From Candidatus Nitrosopumilus sp. (GTDB taxonomy: Archaea > Thermoproteota > Nitrososphaeria > Nitrososphaerales > Nitrosopumilaceae): 43,761 nucleotides of DNA. The stretch is from NCBI GenBank assembly GCA_029263475.1, contig JAJCXK010000014.1, positions 1-43,761 of the forward strand. The letters are read 5' to 3'. Positions 24,774 through 31,015 of this stretch are shown piece after piece (within the stretch, counting starts at the first letter, position 1; the number at the start of each line of letters is the position of its first letter). The notes below the pieces were generated by a model, which was not told where the DNA came from, did not search any database, and saw only the letters and a program-made list of their open reading frames with translations. A program made the translations under genes and the position numbers.

Positions 24774-25589
24774 TCAAGCATATCTTCTATATGTTGACTC
24801 TCTGGTTCTTCTTCCCTGCCATCTGCCAAGCATTCTATCGATGATTCCTGAAGTTCCATATCGTCCAGTCAGTCTCGAAATGGTCGAAACCTTATCGAGA
24901 TGAAATGATTTCTTGATTATCTTTCCTCCAATGTAGCTTCTCGATACGCTGTGATACATCATTGATGCCCTGTTAACCGTATCGTGTCTCAATCCCAGGA
25001 TATGGCAAAGCTCGTGAATCGTAATTTTTGTAGTAGGTTGTGATGCCAGCATGAGCAGCTTGCCGGTTCTTGGATCTTTTTGTCTCTTGAAATAATTTGT
25101 AGGATCAACAAGATATGCAGGAACGTTCCATCCCAGTGGCGTAAAGTACCATTTTGATTGTACAGAATCGTTGAATTCCATTACTCTATTTTTGGGACTG
25201 TTTGGAAAGACAAGCCATGCGTGGGCCAATACGGATAGTTTTCTGTCAAATGCCTCGATATCCTCAAGCCATTCTATCGTGATGTCTGTCTTTTTGGAAT
25301 CGTCCATTTCATAATCCAGAGTGAGACTCGTTACCTGTTGGACTGCATTGAATGCCTCCTGCATTGCCCGAAGATGGACCTTAGCCTTCATGTCAGGAGT
25401 AGGGTCTAGAAACTTCCAGTTGAAGAATTTCTTATCTTTGGGATAGCTGTATGGCCATTCCTCACCGCCAATATCAACTTCCTTGACGAGTGTGTTATCG
25501 GCTCTAGAAAGGATGTAGTTTATCGAATCGTGTCGGGAATGATCCTGAACCAGACTGCATCTTAATTGATCAGAGGAAAAATTAACCAT
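24774..25589 (-). CDS. Matrixin-type zinc metalloprotease
   Basis: A 271-aa protein whose central part matches a matrix metalloprotease catalytic domain: WKFLDPTPDMK (58-68), AMQEAFNAVQQVTSLTLDYE (75-94), DITIEWL (102-108), LAHAWLVFP (121-129), zinc site HELCHILGLRH (192-202) and Met-turn ASMMYH (208-213). No signal peptide, propeptide or membrane helix is visible, which is unusual for a metzincin. The C terminus is very basic (MLGRWQGRRTRESTYRRYA). It may act in virion maturation, host exit or on host cell surfaces (inference). Confidence 0.85.
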   Translation of the reverse strand: MVNFSSDQLRCSLVQDHSRHDSINYILSRADNTLVKEVDIGGEEWPYSYPKDKKFFNWKFLDPTPDMKAKVHLRAMQEAFNAVQQVTSLTLDYEMDDSKKTDITIEWLEDIEAFDRKLSVLAHAWLVFPNSPKNRVMEFNDSVQSKWYFTPLGWNVPAYLVDPTNYFKRQKDPRTGKLLMLASQPTTKITIHELCHILGLRHDTVNRASMMYHSVSRSYIGGKIIKKSFHLDKVSTISRLTGRYGTSGIIDRMLGRWQGRRTRESTYRRYA

Positions 25590-25604
25590 GATAAAAAATG
25601 AGGT

Positions 25605-25880
25605 TTAATCCTCTCCGTTTGCTTTGCTGGCCTTGTACAATGTTCCAACCACTGCACCGCCATATCCGAGAATTGATCCCAGCCAGATGTTGAAGAGCTG
25701 GCTCTCAGACAAAGGAATTCTTTTGGCAAATTCGGTTTCAGTTGAGCCGTCAGGTAAGACGGTCCTTGACTCCACATCAAGTGGCCTGAATGTGGAATCG
25801 TAGACTATCGCACCTCCCGAACCGCCAATCAATACTCCTACGATTAGCAAGGTGACAGTGTTTCTGAATTCTAGCATCAT
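25605..25880 (-). CDS. Two-helix membrane protein (91 aa), holin-like
   Basis: Helices at about 8-26 (VTLLIVGVLIGGSGGAIVY) and 62-80 (LFNIWLGSILGYGGAVVGTLY) with a polar loop between, and a charged end KASKANGED. Size and layout resemble holins, but without sequence family support. It lies just upstream of the matrixin on the same strand (15 bp), so the two may be cotranscribed. Confidence 0.6.
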   Translation of the reverse strand: MMLEFRNTVTLLIVGVLIGGSGGAIVYDSTFRPLDVESRTVLPDGSTETEFAKRIPLSESQLFNIWLGSILGYGGAVVGTLYKASKANGED

Positions 25881-25913
25881 TGAAATGATTTTAGGATTGC
25901 AGGATTAAGAGAA

Positions 25914-26189
25914 CTATTTCTCCCCAAACATTTCCTTTGCAAGATTTTCAAGCTCCAGACATTCCTTTGGATGACTCTTTCGGGTCTGGGTGTCAATGAT
26001 TCTAGACTGTGCAACAAGGAATCTCTTGATGAGATCAATGTCCTTTTTTGACTCGTATGTGGTTTTTTTCAGGACCGTAAAGCAGTCAGACTTTTTCGTG
26101 TAATGGTAAACGAGTATTCCAGCCAATGCCGTTGCAAATATTCCGCCCAACAGCAAGATCAGGTTCTGAATGAAAGTTTCTTTGGCCAT
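25914..26189 (-). CDS. Membrane protein with cytosolic helical tail (91 aa)
   Basis: One N-terminal helix (about 8-29, LILLLGGIFATALAGILVYHY), then a charged helical part (KKTTYESKKDIDLIKRFLVAQSRIID) ending LENLAKEMFGEK. It precedes the holin-like gene and the matrixin, same strand. No family recognised. Confidence 0.6.
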   Translation of the reverse strand: MAKETFIQNLILLLGGIFATALAGILVYHYTKKSDCFTVLKKTTYESKKDIDLIKRFLVAQSRIIDTQTRKSHPKECLELENLAKEMFGEK

Positions 26190-26235
26190 GAAATCATCTC
26201 AGATAATTAGTCATTAGAGAAGTATTTCCACGTAC

Positions 26236-26280
26236 AGTTTATCTATGATCAATCTTCATTTCAGTCATGAAATCCCTTCT
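26236..26280 (+). repeat. Promoter/signal-peptide cassette, copy 1
   Basis: Contains TTTATCTATGATC-AATCTTCATTTCAGTC-ATG. It reads into a broken signal-peptide frame (26267-26308). Confidence 0.75.
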
Positions 26281-26308
26281 CGCTTTGGCTTTATTTCTTG
26301 ATTGTTGA
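26267..26308 (+). pseudogene. Broken signal-peptide frame (13 codons)
   Basis: ATG AAA TCC gives MKSLLALALFLDC and then TGA. The first nine residues equal the start of the family (compare MKSLLALALLSVV at 43114). It is a cassette whose gene has been lost. Confidence 0.6.
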
Positions 26309-26735
26309 AATCTATGCAAATATCGTACTTTGATGTACAAACAGCGTATAAGACGAAATTGCCACGCCAAAGGTAAAGAGTCCGAACAAGGAATATTTTA
26401 TAATTTTATTCACAATGATATTGTGTTTTTTACTTACTAAAGGATTACGATGATATTCCTCTAATGTTCTGAACAGACTCGTTCCTAAAATAGTACAGTT
26501 TTTCTAGTAGAAAATAGATATTTTGATATAAAATTACTATACATTCTACCCGTACTGTAGTTCTTTCAATTGGAATAACACAATCTTATGCTGATTCAAC
26601 GATTAAGGAGTTTAATTATGAAATTCAGAATGAAAATACGGTCAGATTATTTGGATATGTTGCATAAAGTTATGAAGCATAAAATTAAAAAAATAGAAAA
26701 AATTACACGTAGTATTAACGTGTTCTAGTTGGGGT
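26309..26735. other. Intergenic, decayed sequence
   Basis: No gene supported. 26310-26360 has weak likeness to part of the duplicated element (GCAAAT-ATCGTA, GTACAAA, GCGTATAAGA), and 26435-26449 matches the right half of the 22-bp motif (TACTAAAG then GATTACG). Confidence 0.4.
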
Positions 26736-26930
26736 TTAATCTAAAATTTTTGGTTCACCTTTGGCTTCAATCTCTTTGTCTTTGATTGCCTCTGTCTCTT
26801 TTGCATCGGCTTCTTTTAAACCAGCCATTTCTTTTAGTCCATCAATCACCCAATCTGCAGCTTCTTTTAGTACTTCTCCCAGTACTGCTTTTCCAACTTC
26901 TTTGGCGACTTGCCCGACAACTGCCGCCAT
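26736..26930 (-). CDS. Amphipathic peptide-like protein (64 aa)
   Basis: It begins MAAVVGQVAKEVGKAVLGEV and continues LKEAADWVIDGLKEMAGL, a strongly amphipathic helix of about 38 residues, then a charged Glu/Lys/Asp tail. Such a helix could bind membranes or act as a pore-forming or structural peptide; no family match. Start overlaps the upstream stop (TAATG). Confidence 0.55.
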   Translation of the reverse strand: MAAVVGQVAKEVGKAVLGEVLKEAADWVIDGLKEMAGLKEADAKETEAIKDKEIEAKGEPKILD

Positions 26931-27139
26931 TATTTCTTTAGCTCCACTTTCAGGCCATTTTCAAGAAGACTTACGTAAGTATCACTTACTGTTTTACTTA
27001 CTACTGAGAAGTTATGCATGATTTCTGCTTCAGATCTTAACATTTGGGCTTTGGATTTTATCATATCAGATAATGCCTCCAAAGTTTCTACATCTGAATT
27101 TTGAATTCTTTCAGAGTTCGTCAATTCTTTTTTTGACAT
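26930..27139 (-). CDS. Small helical protein (69 aa)
   Basis: MSKKELTNSERIQNSDVETL, then EALSDMIKSKAQMLRSEAEIMHNFSVVSKTVSDTYVSLLENG: long charged helix, coiled-coil-like. Overlaps the next gene by one base and follows the 52-aa frame at 27143 closely. Unknown function. Confidence 0.6.
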   Translation of the reverse strand: MSKKELTNSERIQNSDVETLEALSDMIKSKAQMLRSEAEIMHNFSVVSKTVSDTYVSLLENGLKVELKK

Positions 27140-27142
27140 AAG

Positions 27143-27301
27143 TCACACTAAATCACTATACAATTTATGTATGATCCTTCCATTCTCCAAAATATTTTTG
27201 ATATGTTGTAATCTTGAACCATCACCTGCATTGTTGTCAATGAGCTCCTGAATTCTAGAAATCTGATTGTCTGTCAAGTGATTTTCCTCATAAAGTAGCA
27301 C
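27143..27301 (-). CDS. SHOCT-like 52-aa protein, GTG start
   Basis: GTG 27301 to TGA 27143-27145 encodes MLLYEENHLTDNQISRIQELI, then DNNAGDGSRLQHIKNILENGRIIHKLYSDLV. It carries the GDxxRLxHI helical motif also in the protein at 20525, but lacks the usual end after YSD. First gene of a three-gene minus-strand set. Its start region overlaps cassette copy 2 on the other strand. Confidence 0.5.
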   Translation of the reverse strand: MLLYEENHLTDNQISRIQELIDNNAGDGSRLQHIKNILENGRIIHKLYSDLV

Positions 27302-27350
27302 AATTTATCTATGATCAATCTGAATTTTAGTCATGAAATCACTTCTTGCA
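27289..27350 (+). repeat. Promoter/signal-peptide cassette, copy 2
   Basis: CATAAAGTAGCACAATTTATC then TATGATCAATCTGAATTTTAGTC and ATG 27333. Same order and spacing as the other copies. Confidence 0.8.
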
Positions 27351-27631
27351 TTATCCGTTCTTTCGATAATTCTGGTTGTAAGTGTGAATTCTTCCTATGC
27401 CGATATTGCAACTGACAAAGACACCTACATGATGAAATGTCCCGGTGATTAAAAATTTCACGTGGAGAAATTTTAGTCATATTAGGGATTGCCACATTTT
27501 TCCCCGCACTGATTTTCCTAGGATATTTCGGGGTACCTTGGCATCTAACGATATCCATATCTTCGATTTTGTTTATTGTGGGAATTATTTTTACAATCAA
27601 AGATCGAAAAAATACATCAATGAAAACTTGA
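27333..27631 (+). pseudogene. Secreted small protein, frame-shifted
   Basis: ATG 27333 gives a signal peptide, MKSLLALSVLSIILVVSVNSSYA, then DIATDKDTYMMKCPGD and TAA at 27450-27452. One frame over, from about 27449 to TGA 27629-27631, reads GEILVILGIATFFPALIFLG, then YFGVPWHL and ISSILFIVGIIFTIKDRK: two hydrophobic helices. Joined by one frame change this would be a 97-aa signal-plus-membrane protein. As it stands, only a 39-aa product is made from the first frame. Confidence 0.5.
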
Positions 27632-27646
27632 TCATCTGCCTTGTTG

Positions 27647-27694
27647 CATAGTAGAATTTATCTATGATCAATCTTCATTTCAGTCATGAAATCC
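27647..27694 (+). repeat. Promoter/signal-peptide cassette, copy 3
   Basis: GCATAGTAGAATTTATCTATG then ATCAATCTTCATTTCAGTC and ATG 27686. The signal-peptide frame is cut to MKSIYEL and stops at 27709, leaving the gene at 27699 next to the promoter. Confidence 0.8.
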
Positions 27695-27698
27695 ATCT

Positions 27699-27926
27699 AT
27701 GAATTATAAAAATTTGGCAATATTTTCTGCAGCAGTATTGACAATCATAGGAATTTCTGTAGGATATCTAACATATTCGATAGCAGAAGAAAACGGTCGA
27801 ACGTTTGGATACAACAAGATGATATTGAAAAATGGCACCGATACGTTAGTTTGTGACAAGGTAATTTTTAGACCGCCATTTAATTGTGAGATTATGGGGT
27901 CATTAGACGCAAATGTTTTCCCATAA
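27699..27926 (+). CDS. Small exported protein MNYKNL-type, paralogue of 42847
   Basis: A 75-aa protein with an N-terminal helix (about 6-26), then a short outside part with KNGTDTLVCDKVIFRPPFNCEIM, two Cys. The gene at 42847 has the same layout and words (MNYKNL, AEENG, FKNGTDTLVCD, PFNC). ATG lies inside the 7-codon remnant of the cassette frame. Function unknown. Confidence 0.7.
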   Translation: MNYKNLAIFSAAVLTIIGISVGYLTYSIAEENGRTFGYNKMILKNGTDTLVCDKVIFRPPFNCEIMGSLDANVFP

Positions 27927-27975
27927 AGTAGCATAATTTATCTATGAACAAGATTCATTTCAGTCATGAAAATAC
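27922..27975 (+). repeat. Promoter/signal-peptide cassette, copy 4
   Basis: CATAAAGTAGCATAATTTATC then TATGAACAAGATTCATTTCAGTC and ATG 27966. Confidence 0.8.
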
Positions 27976-28211
27976 TCTTATCTTCACTTTTGATACTGAC
28001 TGTTTTAGCTGTTGGAATTATCGAAATTAACGAAGCGTATGCGGGAGGAGAAGCGTATCAAAATAGAGCAAACGGATACTGGTTTCAAATCTACGCAACT
28101 ATCGCCATAGTGATAGGAGTCATATCAACAGGTTCGATTTTACTATACAAAATTCTGAAAGGAAAATTGCAGATATACAAAAAAACTACAGATATGAGGA
28201 GAACAAAATAA
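27966..28211 (+). CDS. Small secreted/membrane protein (81 aa)
   Basis: Signal peptide MKILLSSLLILTVLAVGIIEINEAYA, then GGEAYQNRANGYWFQIYATIAIVIGVISTGSILLY with a membrane helix and a basic tail. Driven by cassette copy 4; its stop overlaps the start of the next gene (TAATG). Confidence 0.65.
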   Translation: MKILLSSLLILTVLAVGIIEINEAYAGGEAYQNRANGYWFQIYATIAIVIGVISTGSILLYKILKGKLQIYKKTTDMRRTK

Positions 28212-28816
28212 TGAAATCACTTCTAGTTCTTGCTTTGCTTTCAGTCGTTTTAGTTGGCGGTGTTGGTATTGCTTTTGCAGAAACAGAGACACTCACCTAT
28301 GAGACCATTCCTTACGGTATCTATGTAATTCATTTCGAATATGAAGGTGAAGGAAAATATGAATTCACGTGGGAAGAGAAATCACAAGAAGGAGAAGGGC
28401 GTGACAAGTTACGAACTGGCATAACTGAATTTACAACGGATAAAGAATCGGTCACCTTTACCATTACCACTGATAATGTGGATTTCAGGATTACAGATGT
28501 AGAATACAAAGGACAACTATCACCTGAACAAATGAAGACAAATTTTCCTGAAACAATCGAAGATCCTAAAGATCAAAGAATTGTAGAACTTGAACAGAGA
28601 ATAAATGAACTTGAAGATTTGGTCATAGGATTGCAGAATCTCAATGACGGACTGGATAGTGCAAACAAGGAACTAGTGAAAATCAATGACGGATTGCAAG
28701 ATCAGGTAACAGTATTGCAAGAACAAATGGATGAAATAGGAAATCAATTTGCCTCAGAACTATCCCAGCTAAACGAATGGTTTGTGGGACAAGTTGATAA
28801 AATCAAGAAGGAATAG
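28211..28816 (+). CDS. Secreted protein with beta domain and coiled coil (201 aa)
   Basis: Signal peptide MKSLLVLALLSVVLVGGVGIAFA-ETE, a beta-rich part (24-115, TYETIPYGIYVIHFEYEGEGKYEFTWEEK), then a long coiled coil (about 124-190, RIVELEQRINELEDLVIGLQNLNDGLDSANKELVKINDGL). The first 40 residues recur as a truncated copy at 42728. It may form elongated surface fibres; unproven. Confidence 0.75.
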   Translation: MKSLLVLALLSVVLVGGVGIAFAETETLTYETIPYGIYVIHFEYEGEGKYEFTWEEKSQEGEGRDKLRTGITEFTTDKESVTFTITTDNVDFRITDVEYKGQLSPEQMKTNFPETIEDPKDQRIVELEQRINELEDLVIGLQNLNDGLDSANKELVKINDGLQDQVTVLQEQMDEIGNQFASELSQLNEWFVGQVDKIKKE

Positions 28817-28920
28817 TCATTTCTGTCTTAATCCTCTCAACGCATATGTCCACGGATTGATTAATCTCATGCTCCCAGATGCGGATTAGATTGTAGCCTT
28901 GAGATGTAAGAAATTTTCAT
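28803..28920 (-). pseudogene. C-terminal remnant of a Vsr/DUF559-like endonuclease
   Basis: An open minus-strand frame without start reads KFLTSQGYNLIRIWEHEINQ then SVDICVERIKTEMTIPS and TGA. The pattern GYxxIRIWEHEI is the C-terminal signature of Vsr-like PD-(D/E)XK nucleases. The catalytic part is missing. It overlaps the end of the gene at 28211. Confidence 0.5.
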
Positions 28921-28945
28921 AGGTTTAATAATTATATGTACAACT

Positions 28946-29541
28946 TTGGCAATTTCAAGTAATACTTTGACACATGAAATATTGGGAGATTATTGGGATC
29001 ATGGGATTTCAAGTATCGGCATAATGGTAGGATTAGGAGCAAGTGCTATAGGTATTGTGTATTTTGCATTTCAAAAACATCTTGAAAACAATGACAAGAA
29101 ATTAGAGCATGATGCGTTTAGACAAGACCTTAAAACTGAAATGACCTTTTTATCAAATTTAGATTTAGATAAGCTTCTCATTAAAAATGATAAAATATTG
29201 ACGCATACAGATGTGAGAAAAATCAGCATCTTGGAGTTTTATTCATTTGAACTGTTCAATAACAAATACAGACATATTTATGATTCTGAAATTCGTTCCA
29301 AGATAGGCAATCTGAAATTACTTGTAAGCATGTATATCATGATGAGAAAAAATTACAAGAATCAGTCAATAAAATACGTGGAAAAATTCAAACAAAAGAT
29401 AACGAATTTACGGGATTAGTTGAACTTCAAAATAAAAGCTTGAATTTAATTAAACATAATGCAAAAACAATTACAGAACTTCTGAGTATCCATAAAAAAC
29501 CAAACTGGTTTAAACGGCAATACAATAAACTATTTTCGTAA
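28946..29541 (+). pseudogene. Membrane-anchored helical protein with probable frameshift
   Basis: TTG 28946 (no ATG in frame; TATA-like AATAATTATAT about 28926-28936). The first frame gives 157 aa to 29419: a helix (about 20-40, ISSIGIMVGLGASAIGIVYFAF), then charged helices. A second frame from about 29382 to TAA 29541 reads KDNEFTGLVELQNKSLNLIK, then HNAKTITELLSIHKKPNWFKRQYNKLFS, clearly protein-like. A one-base change in the A-run at 29382-29386 would join them into about 197 aa. Could be a sequencing error or a real decay. Confidence 0.55.
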
Positions 29542-29546
29542 ATACT

Positions 29547-29582
29547 CATCCCTGAACCTCATTATGACATTTCTTGCATAGG
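29547..29582 (-). pseudogene. HNH endonuclease C-terminal scrap
   Basis: In one minus frame the sequence reads LCKKCHNEVQG and stop, matching the IALCKSCHAEVHG part of the HNH protein at 29826. A leftover of a second HNH gene. Confidence 0.4.
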
Positions 29583-29801
29583 CTATTCCTTTTCCTCAGA
29601 TGTTCTTTTCTCAAATATCTCGCTGAATTCTGCTCGCATATTCCGATATTCTATTACTTGCGATGCAATCTTCTTTTGGAGAGTAGGTGCGTCCCATTCA
29701 GCTTCAATGACAGTTGCGATATTGTCCACTATCTCGTCGCTGAGCTGCGACATTTCCTCAAGTATGTGATCCTCTTGCTTTGTGTCTTCACCTTCAGGCA
29801 T
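29583..29801 (-). CDS. Acidic helical protein (72 aa)
   Basis: MPEGEDTKQEDHILEEMSQL, then SDEIVDNIATVIEAEWDAP, ending EFSEIFEKRTSEEKE. Acidic, helical, no domain. Third gene of a minus-strand set after the integrase fragment and the HNH protein. Confidence 0.5.
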   Translation of the reverse strand: MPEGEDTKQEDHILEEMSQLSDEIVDNIATVIEAEWDAPTLQKKIASQVIEYRNMRAEFSEIFEKRTSEEKE

Positions 29802-29825
29802 TTCTTCATTGAATCTTATTTTTTC

Positions 29826-30017
29826 TCAGCCATATCTTTTTTGATCAAGTTTCCAACCGTGGACTTCTGCGTGACAGGATTTACACAGGGCGATCCCATT
29901 GTTGACGTTCATGGATAGTGCAGGATATTTTGACTTGTGAAGGATATGGTGGCTGATTTCAGCCTTGTTTGGACAGCATTGACACTTGTTGTTGAATAAT
30001 TTCTTTATTGTGACCAC
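29826..30017 (-). CDS. HNH endonuclease-like protein (63 aa)
   Basis: It begins MVTIKKLFNNKCQCC and has the HNH order CQCCPNKAEISHHILHKSKYP, then ALSMNVNNGIALCKSCHAEVHGW: CxxC, SHHI, N in VNNGIALC, CxxCHxxVH. Short but complete for a minimal HNH fold. Homing-type endonuclease of the element. Confidence 0.7.
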   Translation of the reverse strand: MVTIKKLFNNKCQCCPNKAEISHHILHKSKYPALSMNVNNGIALCKSCHAEVHGWKLDQKRYG

Positions 30018-30035
30018 CCAAGAATGAAGACCCCA

Positions 30036-30521
30036 TTAATATTTCCAAGGATCTAAGTTTAACGGGAATCCACATTTTTCAAGATGGCGTTTTTGGTTTT
30101 TAAAATATTGAATTGGGTTATTGATTCTCCATTCAAATGATTTTTCTAATATCTGAGATCTATGTCTTTGATAATAATTTTGAGCATATTTTTTGGCATC
30201 TGCCGTGCTGTTGGTCTCCTTTCCCTTGTGATCACTATACGTTTGAACCACAGCATACACCAGACCATCTATGTCTTCTTTGGTAACATCAATCCAATTC
30301 TTGTCCATCATTCGAGTCAGCATCAAAAGAGCATTCAGATTTCTAGCTCGATATGCTTTGGCCAAAGATTGCTGAACAAACATCTGATCATACTTTTTTA
30401 TCAATTGGAAATTTTCAGAAGATACATCTTGCTCCAAACGTCTGAAGACCTGAAGTAATCTTTTGTCGTAACCGTGTATGTCATTTTCCTTTTGTTTTAG
30501 CATTCGTGACTGAGTCTTCAT
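30036..30521 (-). CDS. Integrase N-terminal domain fused to a basic tail (161 aa)
   Basis: Residues about 30-110 (SSENFQLIKKYDQMFVQQSL, AKAYRARNLNALLMLTRMMDKNWIDVTKEDIDGLVYAVVQTYSDH, KGKETNSTADAKK) match the SAM-like core-binding domain of archaeal tyrosine recombinases. The catalytic domain (R..HxxR..Y) is absent; instead there is KYAQNYYQRHRSQILEKSFEWRINNP and more basic sequence, of the type seen in HNH-associated DNA-binding tails. The gene starts 22 bp from the decayed tRNA copy, where an integrase would be expected. Confidence 0.65.
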   Translation of the reverse strand: MKTQSRMLKQKENDIHGYDKRLLQVFRRLEQDVSSENFQLIKKYDQMFVQQSLAKAYRARNLNALLMLTRMMDKNWIDVTKEDIDGLVYAVVQTYSDHKGKETNSTADAKKYAQNYYQRHRSQILEKSFEWRINNPIQYFKNQKRHLEKCGFPLNLDPWKY

Positions 30522-30542
30522 AAGGAACTATTCTTAGGCACG

Positions 30543-30582
30543 CAAGTATTTGAACTCTGAGTTCATAACACGGTAACTGTAC
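30543..30582 (+). repeat. Decayed copy of tRNA-Gly 3' half (attachment site)
   Basis: CAAGTATTTGA...GAGTTCATAACACGGTAACTGTAC aligns with tRNA bases 22136-22173: 29 of 38 positions plus a two-base gap, with CGGTAACTG exact. Same strand as the tRNA, as expected for the far end of an element inserted at the tRNA 3' end. Confidence 0.65.
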
Positions 30583-30589
30583 CATGGTT

Positions 30590-31015
30590 CTAATTCTTTG
30601 TAATCAGTGCATTTTTAATTATATCTAGTGCATCTTCAGCTTTTTCTCGACGAGGCAATTGAATCATAAACACATTGTCTTGTCCATAATTGGATTTTGG
30701 CGAAGATAGTGCAAGCATAGATGTTTTTGCAAGAGATTCAAAAAAGTTAAGATTGGTTTTCGCATCAACTAAGAAATTTTCAGTGATGTTTCCTCTCGAA
30801 AAGGTCAGTTTGATTTCAACGAAAGCATTGCCCAATCCATCCTGAAGAATGTTCAGATCGGTGTTAATAGAAAATGACTGCCCAGCTACCTTTGACAACA
30901 TTTCATCATACTTCTTTTCATCAATCTCTATGCACGGAGTTTCTTTTCCATCAAAATTAAAGGTGGTAATTCCATCATGCACCCTATCCAATAATTGCTT
31001 TAGTTCATCAGACAT
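30590..31015 (-). CDS. Hypothetical protein coupled to antiporter (141 aa)
   Basis: ATG 31015 is chosen; it overlaps the antiporter stop (ATGTCTGA). Mixed alpha/beta protein: MSDELKQLLDRVHDGITTFN, then CIEIDEKKYDEMLSKVAGQ, then an end with PRREKAEDALDIIKNALI. No family recognised. Coupling suggests a regulatory or accessory role to the antiporter. Confidence 0.65.
   Translation of the reverse strand: MSDELKQLLDRVHDGITTFNFDGKETPCIEIDEKKYDEMLSKVAGQSFSINTDLNILQDGLGNAFVEIKLTFSRGNITENFLVDAKTNLNFFESLAKTSMLALSSPKSNYGQDNVFMIQLPRREKAEDALDIIKNALITKN

Larger units (their letters stand above)
22099..30582. mobile_element. Ancient integrated element at tRNA-Gly (about 8.5 kb)
   Basis: The left boundary is the intact tRNA-Gly; the right boundary is a decayed 40-bp copy of its 3' half (30543-30582). 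Inside are a tight operon of tiny genes, iterons, a matrixin, several small membrane proteins, an HNH protein and an integrase N-terminal fragment, all without core genes. Codon use in 22.3-26.2 kb is visibly richer in G/C at third positions than the flanks. No complete integrase, capsid or replication protein can be named, so plasmid versus virus origin is open. Confidence 0.7.

Noticed and set aside
27161..27190. Eighth cassette copy (AATTTATGTATGATC)
   Set aside because: Only about 15 bases match, and it lies inside the coding part of the minus-strand gene at 27143; may be chance.
30036..30521. SSV-type split integrase (N and C halves at the two ends)
   Set aside because: The fragment is read away from the attachment copy, and no C-terminal half is found next to the tRNA.
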